The notes beneath the pieces were generated by a model. That model saw only the letters and a list, made by a program, of their open reading frames with translations. It had not been told where the DNA came from and did not search any database. This document shows positions 1 through 11,667 of a stretch of DNA of 64,000 bases, piece by piece (within the stretch, counting starts at the first letter, position 1; each line of letters starts with the position of its first letter). This DNA comes from Prinsepia uniflora. Lineage: Eukaryota; Streptophyta; Magnoliopsida; Rosales; Rosaceae. Made by a program: the position numbers and the translations under genes. Location of the stretch: the NCBI GenBank assembly GCA_032719365.1, contig CM064868.1:2820001-2884000 (forward strand). Direction: 5' to 3'.

Positions 1-44
1 TCCAGAAAATCCTTAGCAAGTTAGCACTAACGGAGCTTAATAAG

Positions 45-109
45 AGCTGGAGATGCTATACATATACAATTCCAAGAGTTAGTAAAACAAGCTTTGCACA
101 TTTACAATC

Positions 110-184
<75 letters not shown>

Positions 185-330
185 CGTAAATACTTGTGCA
201 TATGTGGATTTTTCTGTAAGAGCTGGATATGCTATTCTTATACAATTTCAGAGTCAGTAAAACAAGCACATTTACAATCCTCTCCCTCTATATATGAACT
301 TAAATACTTGTGCATTTGTGGATTTTTCTG
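45..330. repeat. Imperfect direct duplication around a (TC)n(TA)n microsatellite
   Basis: The segment from about 45 to 219 (gagctgga..tgctat, then acaatcctctc and gtggatttttctgta) is repeated from about 220 to 330. In the first copy the pyrimidine tract has expanded into a TC/TTTC run (about 109-153) followed by (TA)n to 181. In the second copy only a short ctccctctatatatga remains at the same place. This is a clear case of slippage growth in one copy of a duplication. Confidence 0.8.
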
Positions 331-2023
331 TACTCACACTGTCTTAAGTTTTTTCATGTCTCATGACTCATGAGTCTCTCCCAAAGTTTTATGCATGCTG
401 GGCTTCAGCCCTTTTTTAAAATGATTCCATGGAAGGGGAGATGGCATCGTTTTTCTGGGTTTTTGTTTCTGCTTTGGACCCATCTCATTGAAGTGTAGTG
501 CTTCTTTTGTTTCTCTTTTACAATAAAATATGTACATATATGTTATTATAAATGAACATCCTGGTTGGTAGTCCATGGACTGTTTAGATGTTCTGCCGTC
601 CAACATATAATAAAATTGCCTTATGAACTTCCTCATTTTACATCTGTTTGCTTTTTAAGAAGTAGGGAGAAGATCATATTCGAATTTTATAGACATATCC
701 TAAAAATTTATACACGTATCGATTTTGTTATTTGGTGAGGTACAGTGTTGTATGGAAGTTTCTGGGTTTTGACCGACTGTGTGTTTGACTTGTGGGCCCA
801 CAGAACGACCAGGTGAGAGAAATGATGAAAAAATTTCACCGTCGATCTCATCCAAGTTTCAGTTTGAAGTTTGAGGGTTTTTTTTTTTTTTTTTATCAGG
901 CAAGTTTGAGGTTTGAACTTTAAACTTTGAAGTTGATGAGTTCTTGTGAATGGAAAACCCCCACGTGATGCACGACGCAGTCAAACCTACTTCCTCTTTT
1001 TTTTTTTTGTCTATTTCTTTTCCACGTCACTCACTCGCTCACAACGAAATTGGGAAAATATATACAAAATTCTATTGTTATTGAAAAATGTAGTTATATA
1101 AAAAAAATATTACATTAATTATTTTGTGAATAATATTTTAGGGATGCAATTAATTTGATGATCATGGATGTATGATAACGATGATTGACGAGTCACTATC
1201 GTCATGATGGTATTTCATGCTCATGTCAATCTTAGATTGCCATGATTACACACGCCTCATGTCATGTCTCACGCCAATATCTCATTATTATATTTTTGAA
1301 TCATTCGTATGAATTTTCATTTCTACGTAATTCGTTTGCTTAATTAACTAGATTATGAAGTCGTTACGGCGTGCCGTAACGTAAGGAGTCACCGGCGCCG
1401 TCACCGACAGGGTTACGCCCGTACAACAGAATGAGACCAAGGAAATTCAACCGCCTTGTTTTTTTGGGGCTCTTTTCGATTAAATAATAATAGTGAAAGA
1501 TGAGGAGAGAGACGGCCTTGACGCCTCTGGTGGTGCCGACAGATTCTTTAGGGTGGGGGACCCGCCAATTTTCAGCTGAGCCAGTGCGCGCGAGAACGAC
1601 ACGTAGGTGGTGGGCCCAGGTTTGAGGAACTTGTTTAAAAAATATCGAAAACTGGGGCACGGAAAGGGAGGTGGGGACCAGCAAGGCCGACGGAGGAGGG
1701 TCAAATCAATCAGTAGTTGGGTTGACGGCTAGGATTAGGTGTGGAAACACGAGGCTGGCTTGCTGCAGCGCACAGTGGTGCAGAAGCAGCAGCGGTGATG
1801 CGTGGTGACGTTGGAAAGTTGGGTGAATCTCTGAGTAAGCAACACTAAAGAGGAGAGGGGAGGTCCTCTGCCGCTCTGCACCTTCTGCCACTCTCTCTCT
1901 CTCTGCCTTTGCGTGTCATACTATCTTTTCCCTGAGCTGCCCTTATTTTTAGTCTACATACATCTTTACATTTACTTCATGGACGATATTCCAATTCCCT
2001 ATGGATGATATATCAAAACTATT

Positions 2024-2800
2024 GATGAAAATACCGATAGTATAAAATTTTGACCCGCGGAGACTAAAGAAATTGAGGGAAGTATGGAAATTTTTTCTTC
2101 TTTTTAAATCATCAATCTCTTTATTTTATTAAAATGATCGAGATAGGATTAAATTGCATGAAAATTGGATGTAAAACGATAAAATTTTAGTCGGATCATG
2201 TCGTGCGGGTAAAAAAACTTGAATCTCAGACCCGCTTGTGGGCTGTTCCTACCCTTTATTAATTGGCCGGCATGCAAGTTGCCAATTTTTTTTTTCCTTT
2301 TTTCTTTATTTTCTTTCAATTTTATTTGTCTTTTTTTTTTCAATTTTAAATATATCAATCTTTTCCAACTTTTGAACAAAAATTGATTTTGTTTTTTTTT
2401 TCAATTTTACATATATTTATTCATTTTATAATTTTTCTTCCATTTAATTTTTTTTTATGTTTATTGATATGTTTTTAATTATATTAATATTCAATTATAG
2501 TAATTTACTTCAATTTATATTTATATTTAAATTTTTATATTATTAGTTATCGGCAGAACCCTATTGTATCATATTATTCATTATATATTTATTATATTAT
2601 AATTATTTTATAGTTTTTATTAGTCATATATAACCATCATTTAGTACTTGAGTTTTTTCCAAAATTTAATTCCAAATTTCCAACTTTTAGATTAAATTTC
2701 CACATTTTTGTTAATCGTAAACGATATCGATATTGATATTTGGGACAAGATATCCTTAAATTTTACTAGCGATATATCCGTTAATATCGATATTTTCATC
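2024..2800. mobile_element. Non-autonomous TIR element, copy 1
   Basis: The left end reads gatgaaaataccgata and the right end (2785-2800) reads tatcgatattttcatc, an inverted repeat with one mismatch in 16. The interior is AT-rich and non-coding. A second copy lies at 42900-43813. The two share the block with ttcaattatagtaa, a stretch before tcggcagaa, and the terminal block taaacgatatcgata. No convincing target duplication is visible, so the superfamily is undecided. Confidence 0.6.
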
Positions 2801-3858
2801 CTTATTCATAATAAAATGTTCAAGATCAACTTCATAAAAAAAGATGGTGAAAATTTTGACTAATGAAACTCGGTGTGCGATCAAAGTGTCAAAAATGGAA
2901 TAGGATCTTGATCGGAACTAACAAGGTGAATATCTAACCACCAATCAAGCGTGGATGAGGAATCCACTCATGACTCTTTCAGCTAGGTGTGCACTCTAGG
3001 ACATTATTGTAAGTGGCAAATTCAAATTCAATGCAACACCAAATAAAAGGGCAAACAAGTTTGCTTCTGCTACACATGAAAACGACGTCGGGTTTCGAAT
3101 GCGACCTCCAGTAGACGACACACTAATACATGCATACATATATATATATATATATGTCTATGGGACCCACGATATATATAATTTTACGACGAAAGCCGCC
3201 GTCCTAAAAGCCCTTATTTTATAATTAAACATGTGGAATATTTATTTAATAATTTGAGAATTGTTTTCGAGTATTTAAATACATGTATTATGTATAACAT
3301 ACAAAATAGCAATATATAATATATATATATATATTTATTAAAAAAATAATATTAAATTAAGACGATATTCTAAATATGCTTAAAAAGTTAAAAGTAAATC
3401 CAAAGGTGGCATTTATAAAAGTGGTTCCGAGAAAGTGACCTAAAGCCGGCGGGGACAGACAGCACATGAAGAACGCGGGCACTTTGATTATTCTGGATTT
3501 TGGTTTTTCCTACGTCCCCCAAACAAAGCTACTTTTGCTTATCCGAAAATCCAAAATTTTGTAAATACACAACAGAGACCCACCACCACCTACAAATATT
3601 CTAACCAAAACTAGTTACAATCTTGAAAAAAAAATATTTACCAAAAAATAGAAATCAAGAAATCAAAAATTAATGCTTTACTGCTTAGATGGTAAAGATT
3701 AATATCAAATTTTTTTTTTACATGCATCATTAAGCTAATACATGTAAAATAGACTTAGCCTCGGGTATATATTAAGATACGTATGATATTGTTCAATGAA
3801 AAAAACAAAGTGTCAATATGATCTGTCAAAAATCAAGCTCATTACCCGCGAATCCTTA

Positions 3859-3957
3859 TATGGAGCCAAGACTATTACATACAGTAAGCTTAGGGAGGAT
3901 GACATCATATGGAGCTAAGACTATTACATATAATAAACGATCTTAGGGAAGATGATA
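3859..3957. repeat. Tandem duplication, about 49-bp period
   Basis: Two imperfect copies of tatggagc-aagactattaca followed by a run ending cttaggga-gatga lie at 3859-3907 and 3908-3957. It is a small local duplication in AT-rich intergenic DNA with no evident function. Confidence 0.6.
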
Positions 3958-4859
3958 CTTGACGTGTATACTTAGTCATTTTATATATATATATATAACA
4001 TGCAAAATTGTTAGCTAAAGTTATCCGAAACGGAGCTCTTTGTCAAGGATTTTTACCATGGATGAAAATATTCGCGAATTATATCAGTAAATTATCCACG
4101 ATATTTCTATAAATATATTCATATTTAAGAGATTTTATATAAAATATGAAGAAAAAAATATTTTTCCTTAATTTTTATGATATAGCTATTAATTTTAGGT
4201 AAATATTATTGAGTCTTTAAATTTTTTCTAAATTTTCGACTAAATTTGAAATAATTTTTGGTTAAGCTTGTATTTTATGACCATTAATATTTTTTTATAA
4301 ATTTAATTGTGGATATTTTTGTGAAACATGGTATTACGAGGAAAAAAAATTAATATTCTTTTTATAATTAAAGAGGATAAACCGTTTAATTAATATTTAG
4401 GTTAGTGCATAATCATCTCCATGTCGGAAAAGACAAGGACAGACGCGCCTTCAACAGCAAGTGGGCCAATCATCTAGTAGCACTTATGGGATGCTCAAAT
4501 CATCGACAACAGACGATGACACAACACACACGGTGGCTGCGAAATCTCAGCGGCCACTGGAAAATGCACCAGATAAAAAAGCGGCCACATTTCCAGTCCC
4601 TACGCCTTTCAAACTTAATTAATTAAAATAAGAGATAATTAATAACGACAAATATATACAAAGCCTCTCATTTCAGTGTAACATTTTCTGTTTCCCCTCT
4701 CACATTTTCGATCTTCAAAAGTCCACAAAAGGAGCTAAGGTTCTTTTTTTTTTCTTTTCCAGATAATAGTAAAATACTAAAACAAAATCGAGAGATTATG
4801 ATAAGATGAGGAGAAAAAACTAAAACGACGCCGTCAAAGGTACGTGCTACTTCTTTACT

Positions 4860-5420
4860 TCACAGCCACAGGGGGGGAGGCTCGTTGAGGTCAACGGGGA
4901 GGCCACGTTGGACAAGACCCAAGTACGCCGCCGTGCTCGAACTCTCAGCGACCGTGACAGCACCGTCGACATTTCCCACGACAGCAACAGGCGGTTGAAA
5001 GGGATGACGATGAGGAGTTTGAAATGATTGGAGACTTTGAGGCTCCTTCTTCATCTTCGTCGACGAAGGCTTCGTGCGAGGCGTCGCGCCGCCGCAACCC
5101 ATCTCGTTGATGACGCCGTTGTTGAGGAACTCGACGAGGCGACCAGAGTGGGAGGCCCAGAGGGCGGCGGACGGGGCGTTAAGGTCGAGGGAGAGACCGC
5201 CGGGGACGGGAGGCGGGAAATTAGTCTTGGCTTTGGTGCCGCGGAGGGTTCTGGCGGCGCCGTCGTAGGCGAGTGCAGCTTCTTCCGGCGTGTCGAATGT
5301 GCCGAGCCAGACCCTAGTTTTCTTCCAGGGGTCTCGGATTTCGGCCGCGTACCGGCCCCACGGCCTCTTTCTTACGCCTCTGTAGTGACCCTCGCGGGAG
5401 GAGGAGGCAGTGGTTGCCAT
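4860..5420 (-). CDS. ERF12-like: AP2/ERF transcriptional repressor, ERF12-like (group VIII)
   Basis: Intronless gene of 186 codons. A single AP2/ERF DNA-binding domain spans about residues 13-70, with YRGVRKRPWGRYAAEIRD and the ERF-type alanine and aspartate in the second strand; this class binds GCC-box promoters in the nucleus. An EAR-type DLNAP follows the domain, and the protein ends in DLNEPPPLWL, the DLNxxP repression motif that recruits TOPLESS-type co-repressors. The Met at 5418-5420 (MATTASSS) is preferred over an in-frame Met eight codons upstream (5444) because ERF12 relatives start just before the domain. The CDS is GC-rich compared with its flanks. A TATA-like stretch lies about 145 bp upstream. 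The RLP4-like gene lies next, upstream on the same strand, as recalled for Arabidopsis ERF12. Family assignment is firm; the exact orthologue is inferred. Confidence 0.93.
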   Translation of the reverse strand: MATTASSSREGHYRGVRKRPWGRYAAEIRDPWKKTRVWLGTFDTPEEAALAYDGAARTLRGTKAKTNFPPPVPGGLSLDLNAPSAALWASHSGRLVEFLNNGVINEMGCGGATPRTKPSSTKMKKEPQSLQSFQTPHRHPFQPPVAVVGNVDGAVTVAESSSTAAYLGLVQRGLPVDLNEPPPLWL

Positions 5421-5562
5421 TACAAAGACAGAAAGCTCGCTCAAAAGGAAAAGCAGCTACGAGAGAGTGAAAAAATTGAGAAAATGTATTTGGTGTGTCG
5501 AAAGTGTAAAGGGTCCCATCCCACCCAGACACCCGTAATCGTCAGATGGACGGCAAGGCAAC

Positions 5563-5580
5563 TTATATATATGTATATAT
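5563..5580 (-). promoter_or_regulatory. Putative TATA box of the ERF gene
   Basis: On the minus strand the stretch reads tatatacatatatataag, about 145 bp upstream of the chosen ATG. That is a plausible distance for a short 5' UTR. The support is sequence match and position only. Confidence 0.45.
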
Positions 5581-5780
5581 TGAAAATTTTATTTATGTCC
5601 CAAATATTGGAGCCGTTGGATTGGCGTAAAGATGAAGGTTTTGGGCTCAGGTGTGATCAAACGGTGATGTGGGATGAGGTGCACGTGAGAAGGAGTTTGT
5701 GGGGCCCGACAAGAGAAATGAAAATAGCCGCCGCCTGAGTAGACGTGTGGGTTTTTGGGGTGGAGTGGTCTCTGCGCCAT

Positions 5781-6702
5781 AGGTGATGTAAGCCCTACCC
5801 ATCCTGTACGGCGTTCTGGTCAGTCACCACGGCGCCTGCCGTTTAATCTAATATTTTCCCTTCTTTTATTCGCTACAGATAAAACAAATTAATAGTGTAA
5901 TAAATAAAAGACAAAGCGATATGCTTGATAACACCACATGATGAGAAGAGATCATAACAAAAAATTAATTCACGTGGAGGATAGGGAGGTGGTGTCAAGT
6001 TGCAGGAGACAAGGGGCAGGGTCGGGTTTTGGGGTTTTAAATTGGAAGAAGATCGGTTGCTGCCTTGCTGGGGGTGGTGCTGCTGCTGACTGCTGGGTCC
6101 GGATGGGTTGCTTCAATGGCGTGTTTGACGTGTGACCACTGACAATTTACACAACTCTCTGCTCAAATCAACAATGAATCGTACGGTGGGTAAAGCAGTA
6201 AAGTGATTCAGGATCATCCTTCCGTAAGCAAAATCACGAGAACCTGACAACCCTCTTTACTTTATTTGTTACGGTTTGATCAGATAGTTAGATTGATTAC
6301 TGGAAAAGGACCATACTAACCCTTTATAATTGAATGATGGACAATGCAGGCTATGCAACATTACACTAACTCTCTCATGGCTTTTGCAAGAATTCTGAAA
6401 AACTAAGCTTTATTCAAATATAAAAAAGAAAATCTATATTAGTTTAATTTGAAAGGTCTAAAAAAACGTTTGTTAGGTACACTGAAATCCATGTGGCATA
6501 ATGTGTGTAAGGAAGCATGGGGACACTATCCTCTATATGCATCACTTCCTTTCCTGTGTTACGAATTTTTACCAAAATTGAAGACCAAAATCGAAGAGAA
6601 GAAGAATTTGAGCAATGTACAAGATTTCTTTCTCTACAGCATAATACAATGAGGGATCTGATCTAGTAATGTATATTGGGCTTTGGGCTGAAGGTAGCCC
6701 AA
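5781..6702. other. Intergenic region upstream of the ERF gene
   Basis: Between the ERF promoter and the stop codon of the RLP4-like gene I see only short ORFs without domains. This stretch should contain the ERF upstream control region and the RLP4-like 3' UTR. No repeat or RNA gene is apparent. Confidence 0.5.
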
Positions 6703-9700
6703 TCACGTAAGCAGAATAGGCCCAGCCTCGGCCGCTGTTCGGGCTTGCCCATGGTGATTATACTGTCTGTTCATCTGAATGTCACGTGATAAATGGGTCC
6801 TTTTCTTGGCATATGGAGCTTCTCTTGCTGCAGATAGATCACAATTTGCATCAATCAAAGTAACATAAATTTCCATTTCTAAGTTTCAACTATTTGCCTC
6901 ATGCGATGTAGTTGGATAATTAGATGTCACTGTCCTTACCGGCAAGTTGCTGTGTCCGGAGGATATTTTTCCTCCTTTTCCAGCAGCATATTGAACCAGT
7001 AACAAAAATTAGGAGCACTAACAACGCACCAAACGCAATGCCAACCTTCGCAGCAGCAGTTAGGTGCGGCCCGCAGGTGCGTAGTCCAGGAATACCGCAA
7101 AGACCATGATTGTCCGTGAAACTGCATACAAATCAACCAACATATATGGGAGTATAGAATTAGTATCCAACATCAGTATATTTGATTTGTCACAATGTTC
7201 AAAAATGCGTAAAATATGTACAGATTGTTTGTGAAGAAGTCATACTTGAAGCTAGCTCTGTGCAAAAGCCTTCCTCCTAGAGCAGCTGGGACCCTTCCCC
7301 ACAATGAGTTGCTATTGAGATTACTGGATCATGATAAGTTAAGGAAGAGTCTCTCAGATTAAATTTTTATGTCATAGGTTTATAAGACGTGTGATAATAT
7401 ATCTTACAGTCTTTCTAATGATGACAGCAGACTGAGGGTTTCAGGAATTGATCCGTTTAAGGAATTGAATGAGAGGTCCCTGCCAAGGAAGGAGCATGTG
7501 TGTTCTTCGATTAGTACATTGATACAAAAACAGAACAATAATGATAATGGAATAAAGATTAAAACTCGTAGAAACTATCATTGAATTGGAATCGAACGAC
7601 ATGCTTATGCACTTACAGTACTTGTAAGCTTGTTATTTTTCCAAGTGAAGATGGAATGTTCCCATGAAGGCTATTTCCGCTCAAATTTCTGTACGCCACA
7701 AGGTAAAAACATGGGTTGAAAAGGCTGTAAGTCATTTTCACTCCAGATACAAAGTCATGATTCATGAGCACCGTTTCACTTAGCCACGTTATTCTTTCAT
7801 CAAGCTCTAGGATGGGGGATATGTTGAGACAGTAGTTAAGACGAGTTACAAAATCTACCAATTTTAAATGTCTGTAATTCAAAGCAAAGTTTAAGAAAGG
7901 AACTCACATGCTTTGAAGATGACGTAATTTTGAGATGTCATCATGCAAAAATCCTCTGAGATCTTGGTTGTCGAGACTCCTGTGGATTGCAGAGGAAAAC
8001 ACTTATTGGCACAACTATTCAATATGACAACAGAACACACAAATACCATGGTTATTTCATCATGCATCCATTGACTAGTTCTTGATACTACACATCAAGG
8101 TAATTTATCTTACGTGTACGGCTAGCTAATCTGAACATGCATTTTCCCTTCCCTTCACACATGAATGTGGCAGATTCGCAACTAGACTTTTATGTACTGG
8201 AAAATGAATCAAGAATACAAAAAGTCCTCGAATTCCTATTCCATGAAATGAATATAAACTCGTGGAAAAAGAAACAAGAGACTTAAGATTATGCTGAAAT
8301 GGAAGCAACTCAAGTGGCTCAAATACATTAGGGCTATTATTCTGACTAGAAGATCTTCAAGAATCAGGTATCAATTGTTACTCACTCTCAAAACTCAAAT
8401 GCATAATTTTTCAAATAAGAGTTCTAGAGCAATACTCACCCATATAGAACTAAAACAATAACTCAGCTGGCAAGGGGCCATTAGAAAGTTAGATAACCAT
8501 AGTTGGGAAAGGTACCATAGTTGGGTTTTTCTTGTTAGATAACCAAATATGTAATGTGACATTGCAACTAATGCCTTTGTTCCCTTTTCAATTCTGCTTC
8601 CAAAACACAAAATCAGCTTATTCATACCAAATGAGAAACGTGGTTTTAAAGACACAGAAAACTCGACTATTAAATGGCCAGGGTTGAACTTAAGCTTAAT
8701 GGTAAGTGGGTTATGCGGCTTGTTCAACATCCTCCCTTGTGTACCTCAAATTCAAAGGCATAGAGTAGATTCACAAGCCAAAAGACTTCTAAACATTAAT
8801 ATGACTTTCTTATAAATGAATACCAAAATCTTTTGATGACCTACCATGTCCTATAGGTGTCTCGGGGCACACAATTAAAGCTTACATTTAATGCCTTCAC
8901 AGAAGAATCTTTTGAGCAATAACAGAAAACAACATTATAACATATTTAAAAGTGATTTCTTGCAGTGATAAACCAAAAAAAGAAGCAAGTAAAGCACATG
9001 AACAATATAAAAACAATAGAAATTGGAAAGATAAATAAGAAATAAGATCAAATAAGAAAGGAAAATAAGAATGGAAGTGAAGGATCAAGAAATTACAGTC
9101 CATCGATGAACCATTTGTTGCTAGTTCTATCAAAATGGCAGTCTGCTCCACTCCATGGATGGTGTTGAGGGACACATGGATCACCATTCCAACCCAAACG
9201 AACAGGAAGACCCAATGTTTTCTTCAATGTCTGCAGCGCCTTAACTGGATTTTTGTTTTTCAGAAAGAGAAAAGTATGAGGTGTTTGTAACAGTTTCCCC
9301 AGTGTTTGATTATCAATATTTATCCCATATTTTTTAAGTGAAAAATAAGACAAAACGAACACAACGTCCAGTTGATAAGACAATGCAGAGATGTCTCGAA
9401 TGAAATCATGTAAGCAAAGAAATATTAAGTGATAAGGAATTAAAAGTATGCATGTAAAATACGTACTTATGGCTAGATGCTAGTGAAGGTGGAAATAAAC
9501 TTAGATACATAAAAACAAGAGTGATATATGTACCTTCATCTGGTAAAGTTTTTGATTCAGCAGCTATAACCTCAAAAATCTCAATGGCATTGATTATGGC
9601 ATGAAAACCTTCTTTGGGTTTCAATAATATTATTAATGACCTCCCGATTACCTCAACAGTTGTGTTGAGTACAAGAGCAGTATATCGGTCCCCACTCATT

Positions 9701-11667
9701 TTGATGACATCGACATCTTCAAATGCAGTGTTACCATTTATCACAATATCAAACACCCTTTGCCCTACACCAGTGATTGAAGAATCAATCTCAGCAAAGT
9801 GTAACCAAATTGAATAGTTTCTATTGGGAGCCACATCCATTGTATATTCTAAATTAGGCTGACTATCAGTACTAACAAGTGCAGTTCTGTAAAGAGCTGG
9901 AGGATAAAAGTTAGGTGAAGTTGAAGCCTGCTTAATGCTGGCTTCAGTAGATCTGGGCGTTTCAGTATTCTGACCAAAGCTTGTTTTGGGAATCCAATAT
10001 CTATCCCCACCCCAACGATCTCCGCCGAAATCTGCATCAAACTTTGGTCTCCCAGCACCACAGCTCAATCTTGTTGCTGTACTAAGGGTTATTCCTTGAG
10101 CTGATTGCTGGCTGAATTTGTATGCCATATCATCAACTTGAAGAATTTCAAGGGCAAGAATTGCTGGATCCCCATGACCGGTGCTATGGAAGCAAATAGA
10201 CAAAGAGCCCTCCATAAGAAAAACTAGTGCTTCAGCAAATGCTTCATCATCACGGCTGCTCCAACCAGATTTTAGAGAATTAACTAGAGTGCCTTCAACA
10301 GAAATATCAAATAAAGGTTCGGTATCAAAGTCTTGATGTGCAAGCAATCCAAAGTAGACCCTAACTGAGTAGCGTCCATGGGGGACATTTCTGAAAGAAT
10401 AACAATTTTCAGGGCCTTCGGACAAGGGAAAATAGCGAAGCGTAGGAAGTGGTGGACTGATATAACTTGTGGGGGTTGCATTAACAGGGATGCCCCCTGT
10501 ATATGAAGAATCCTTATGCCACAGTGTATTGGTTGGTTTTGTACGCACATCCTGACGAGCGCCGCAACTTATGCGCAAAACATGTGGCGCTGTACTCATG
10601 AAGAGTTTTGCACAAGTTAAAACCAATTGCTGAACCACAATAAGAACAGCAAGATAAAACAAAGACTTAATCTTTACAAGCAGGTGTTGTCTGCATGATT
10701 GTGTATGATTACAACGTTCAGAGAACATGACACAAACAGAGACCCAATTTTTCCTTACATTTGAGAATGCACTTTATAACTTGTAGCTGATATCAAAGGA
10801 GCAAATTCTACTAAAATTCAGTTTTCATGAAAATCCACGGTATCATACTTTTTAAGACCCAATTTTTCCTTACATTTGAGTATGCATTTTATAAGTTGTG
10901 ACTGATATCAAAGGAACAAATTCTACTAAAATTCAGTTTTTATGAAAATCCACAGAATCATACTTTTTATTTATTTATATAATGCATTTCTACATTTAAT
11001 TCAAGCCCCTTGTTCCATTAAAATACAAAATTCATCTAAAATGTTGAAAGGCCGGTAGTCCACTAAATAGAATCCGGCGATCCGCTATCTGCAGTTACTA
11101 CACAAATGCATCACTGTTTTCTTCTCTAATTCAGTAAAATTCGTCAACATCAGCATACTCAAAAAACCGAAACGCAGATACCTTTCCTTTTCCAAGAGGA
11201 ATTCAAAGTAACTTTCCGTCAAAATCGAGCAAACATAAAACTAATTTCCAGAAAAAGCAAAAGCACTCGTACTTATTTTAAATTTTACTTTCTGATTATG
11301 ATGCACTCCCATTTCTTTAAAATATCAATCCAAACAGAAACAGACCACAGCAGCATAAGAATAAGAACTCCATGAAGACGAACTCTAAAATCACACTAAA
11401 AAGCGAATTAACACAGAGACTTGGACATCACCACTACGCTTCAAACTCATTCATTTCTCTCCAAATCGACTGCGATGCCACTGAATTTCACTCAATTTTT
11501 AAGCATCCAAAAATGAATATTCACTAGAGATTGAGAAACAGCAATCAATGGAAACCGATAAGCAAAATCAACTGCTCACCAGGTCTACTCGCAGCAGAAA
11601 CCAAGGAGAGAACTACGCAGAGGATGAGCAGCCATGGAAGTCGACGGTGAGGAATAAACCTAAGCAT
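6703..11667 (-). CDS. RLP4-like: Malectin-like/LRR receptor-like protein without kinase (RLP4-like)
   Basis: Nine exons on the minus strand, all with GT-AG junctions that keep frame: 11580-11667, 9534-10589, 9097-9244, 7908-7979, 7617-7688, 7408-7479, 7246-7323, 6940-7121, 6703-6827. They total 630 codons, close to the family's usual length. Order: signal peptide (about 1-24, hydrophobic LPWLLILCVVLSLVSA), malectin-like di-glucose-binding region in the large exon (about 30-385, starting VLRISCGAR), the WNGDPC motif before the repeats, LRRs encoded by three exons of exactly 72 bp and one of 78 bp, a GLCGIPGL segment, one membrane helix (about 553-575), and a short tail with YAKKRTH. There is no kinase, so it is a receptor-like protein, presumably at the plasma membrane and sensing or scaffolding at the wall. 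The Met at 11665-11667 is chosen because it gives the signal peptide. Intron 1 carries a 115-bp tandem duplication. Confidence 0.93.
10741..10970. repeat. 115-bp tandem duplication in intron 1 of the RLP4-like gene
   Basis: Two copies, 10741-10855 and 10856-10970, both begin gacccaatttttccttacat and share the block with ctgatatcaaagga. They differ at a modest number of positions, so the duplication is not recent. It lies inside intron 1 and does not touch splice sites. Confidence 0.85.

Larger units (their letters stand above)
1..4859. other. AT-rich intergenic region, no supported gene
   Basis: I find no ORF here with codon structure, splice sites or a recognisable domain. The stretch holds a duplicated microsatellite block (45-330), TA tracts near 3137-3156, 3319-3334 and 3983-3997, a TIR-bearing repeat (2024-2800) and a 49-bp-period partial duplication near 3859-3957. 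A GC-richer patch at 1360-1900 with a TC-rich end could be the promoter side of a gene lying left of the window, but nothing coding supports that. Confidence 0.7.

Noticed and set aside
1364..1891. Minus-strand ORFs of 60-106 codons in a GC-richer patch
   Set aside because: Overlapping frames with no domain or splice signals. The patch may be promoter or 5' UTR of a gene left of the window, but this cannot be shown.
4405..4626. 73-codon plus-strand ORF in the 3' flank of the ERF gene
   Set aside because: No domain, no splice structure, and composition typical of translated intergenic DNA.
5028..5738. 236-codon plus-strand ORF opposite the ERF gene
   Set aside because: Antisense shadow of a GC-rich coding region. 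The minus strand encodes an unmistakable AP2/ERF domain and EAR motif.
9614..10061. Alternative ORFs over the large malectin exon
   Set aside because: Shadows in other frames; the malectin-like reading is continuous and joins flanking exons in phase.
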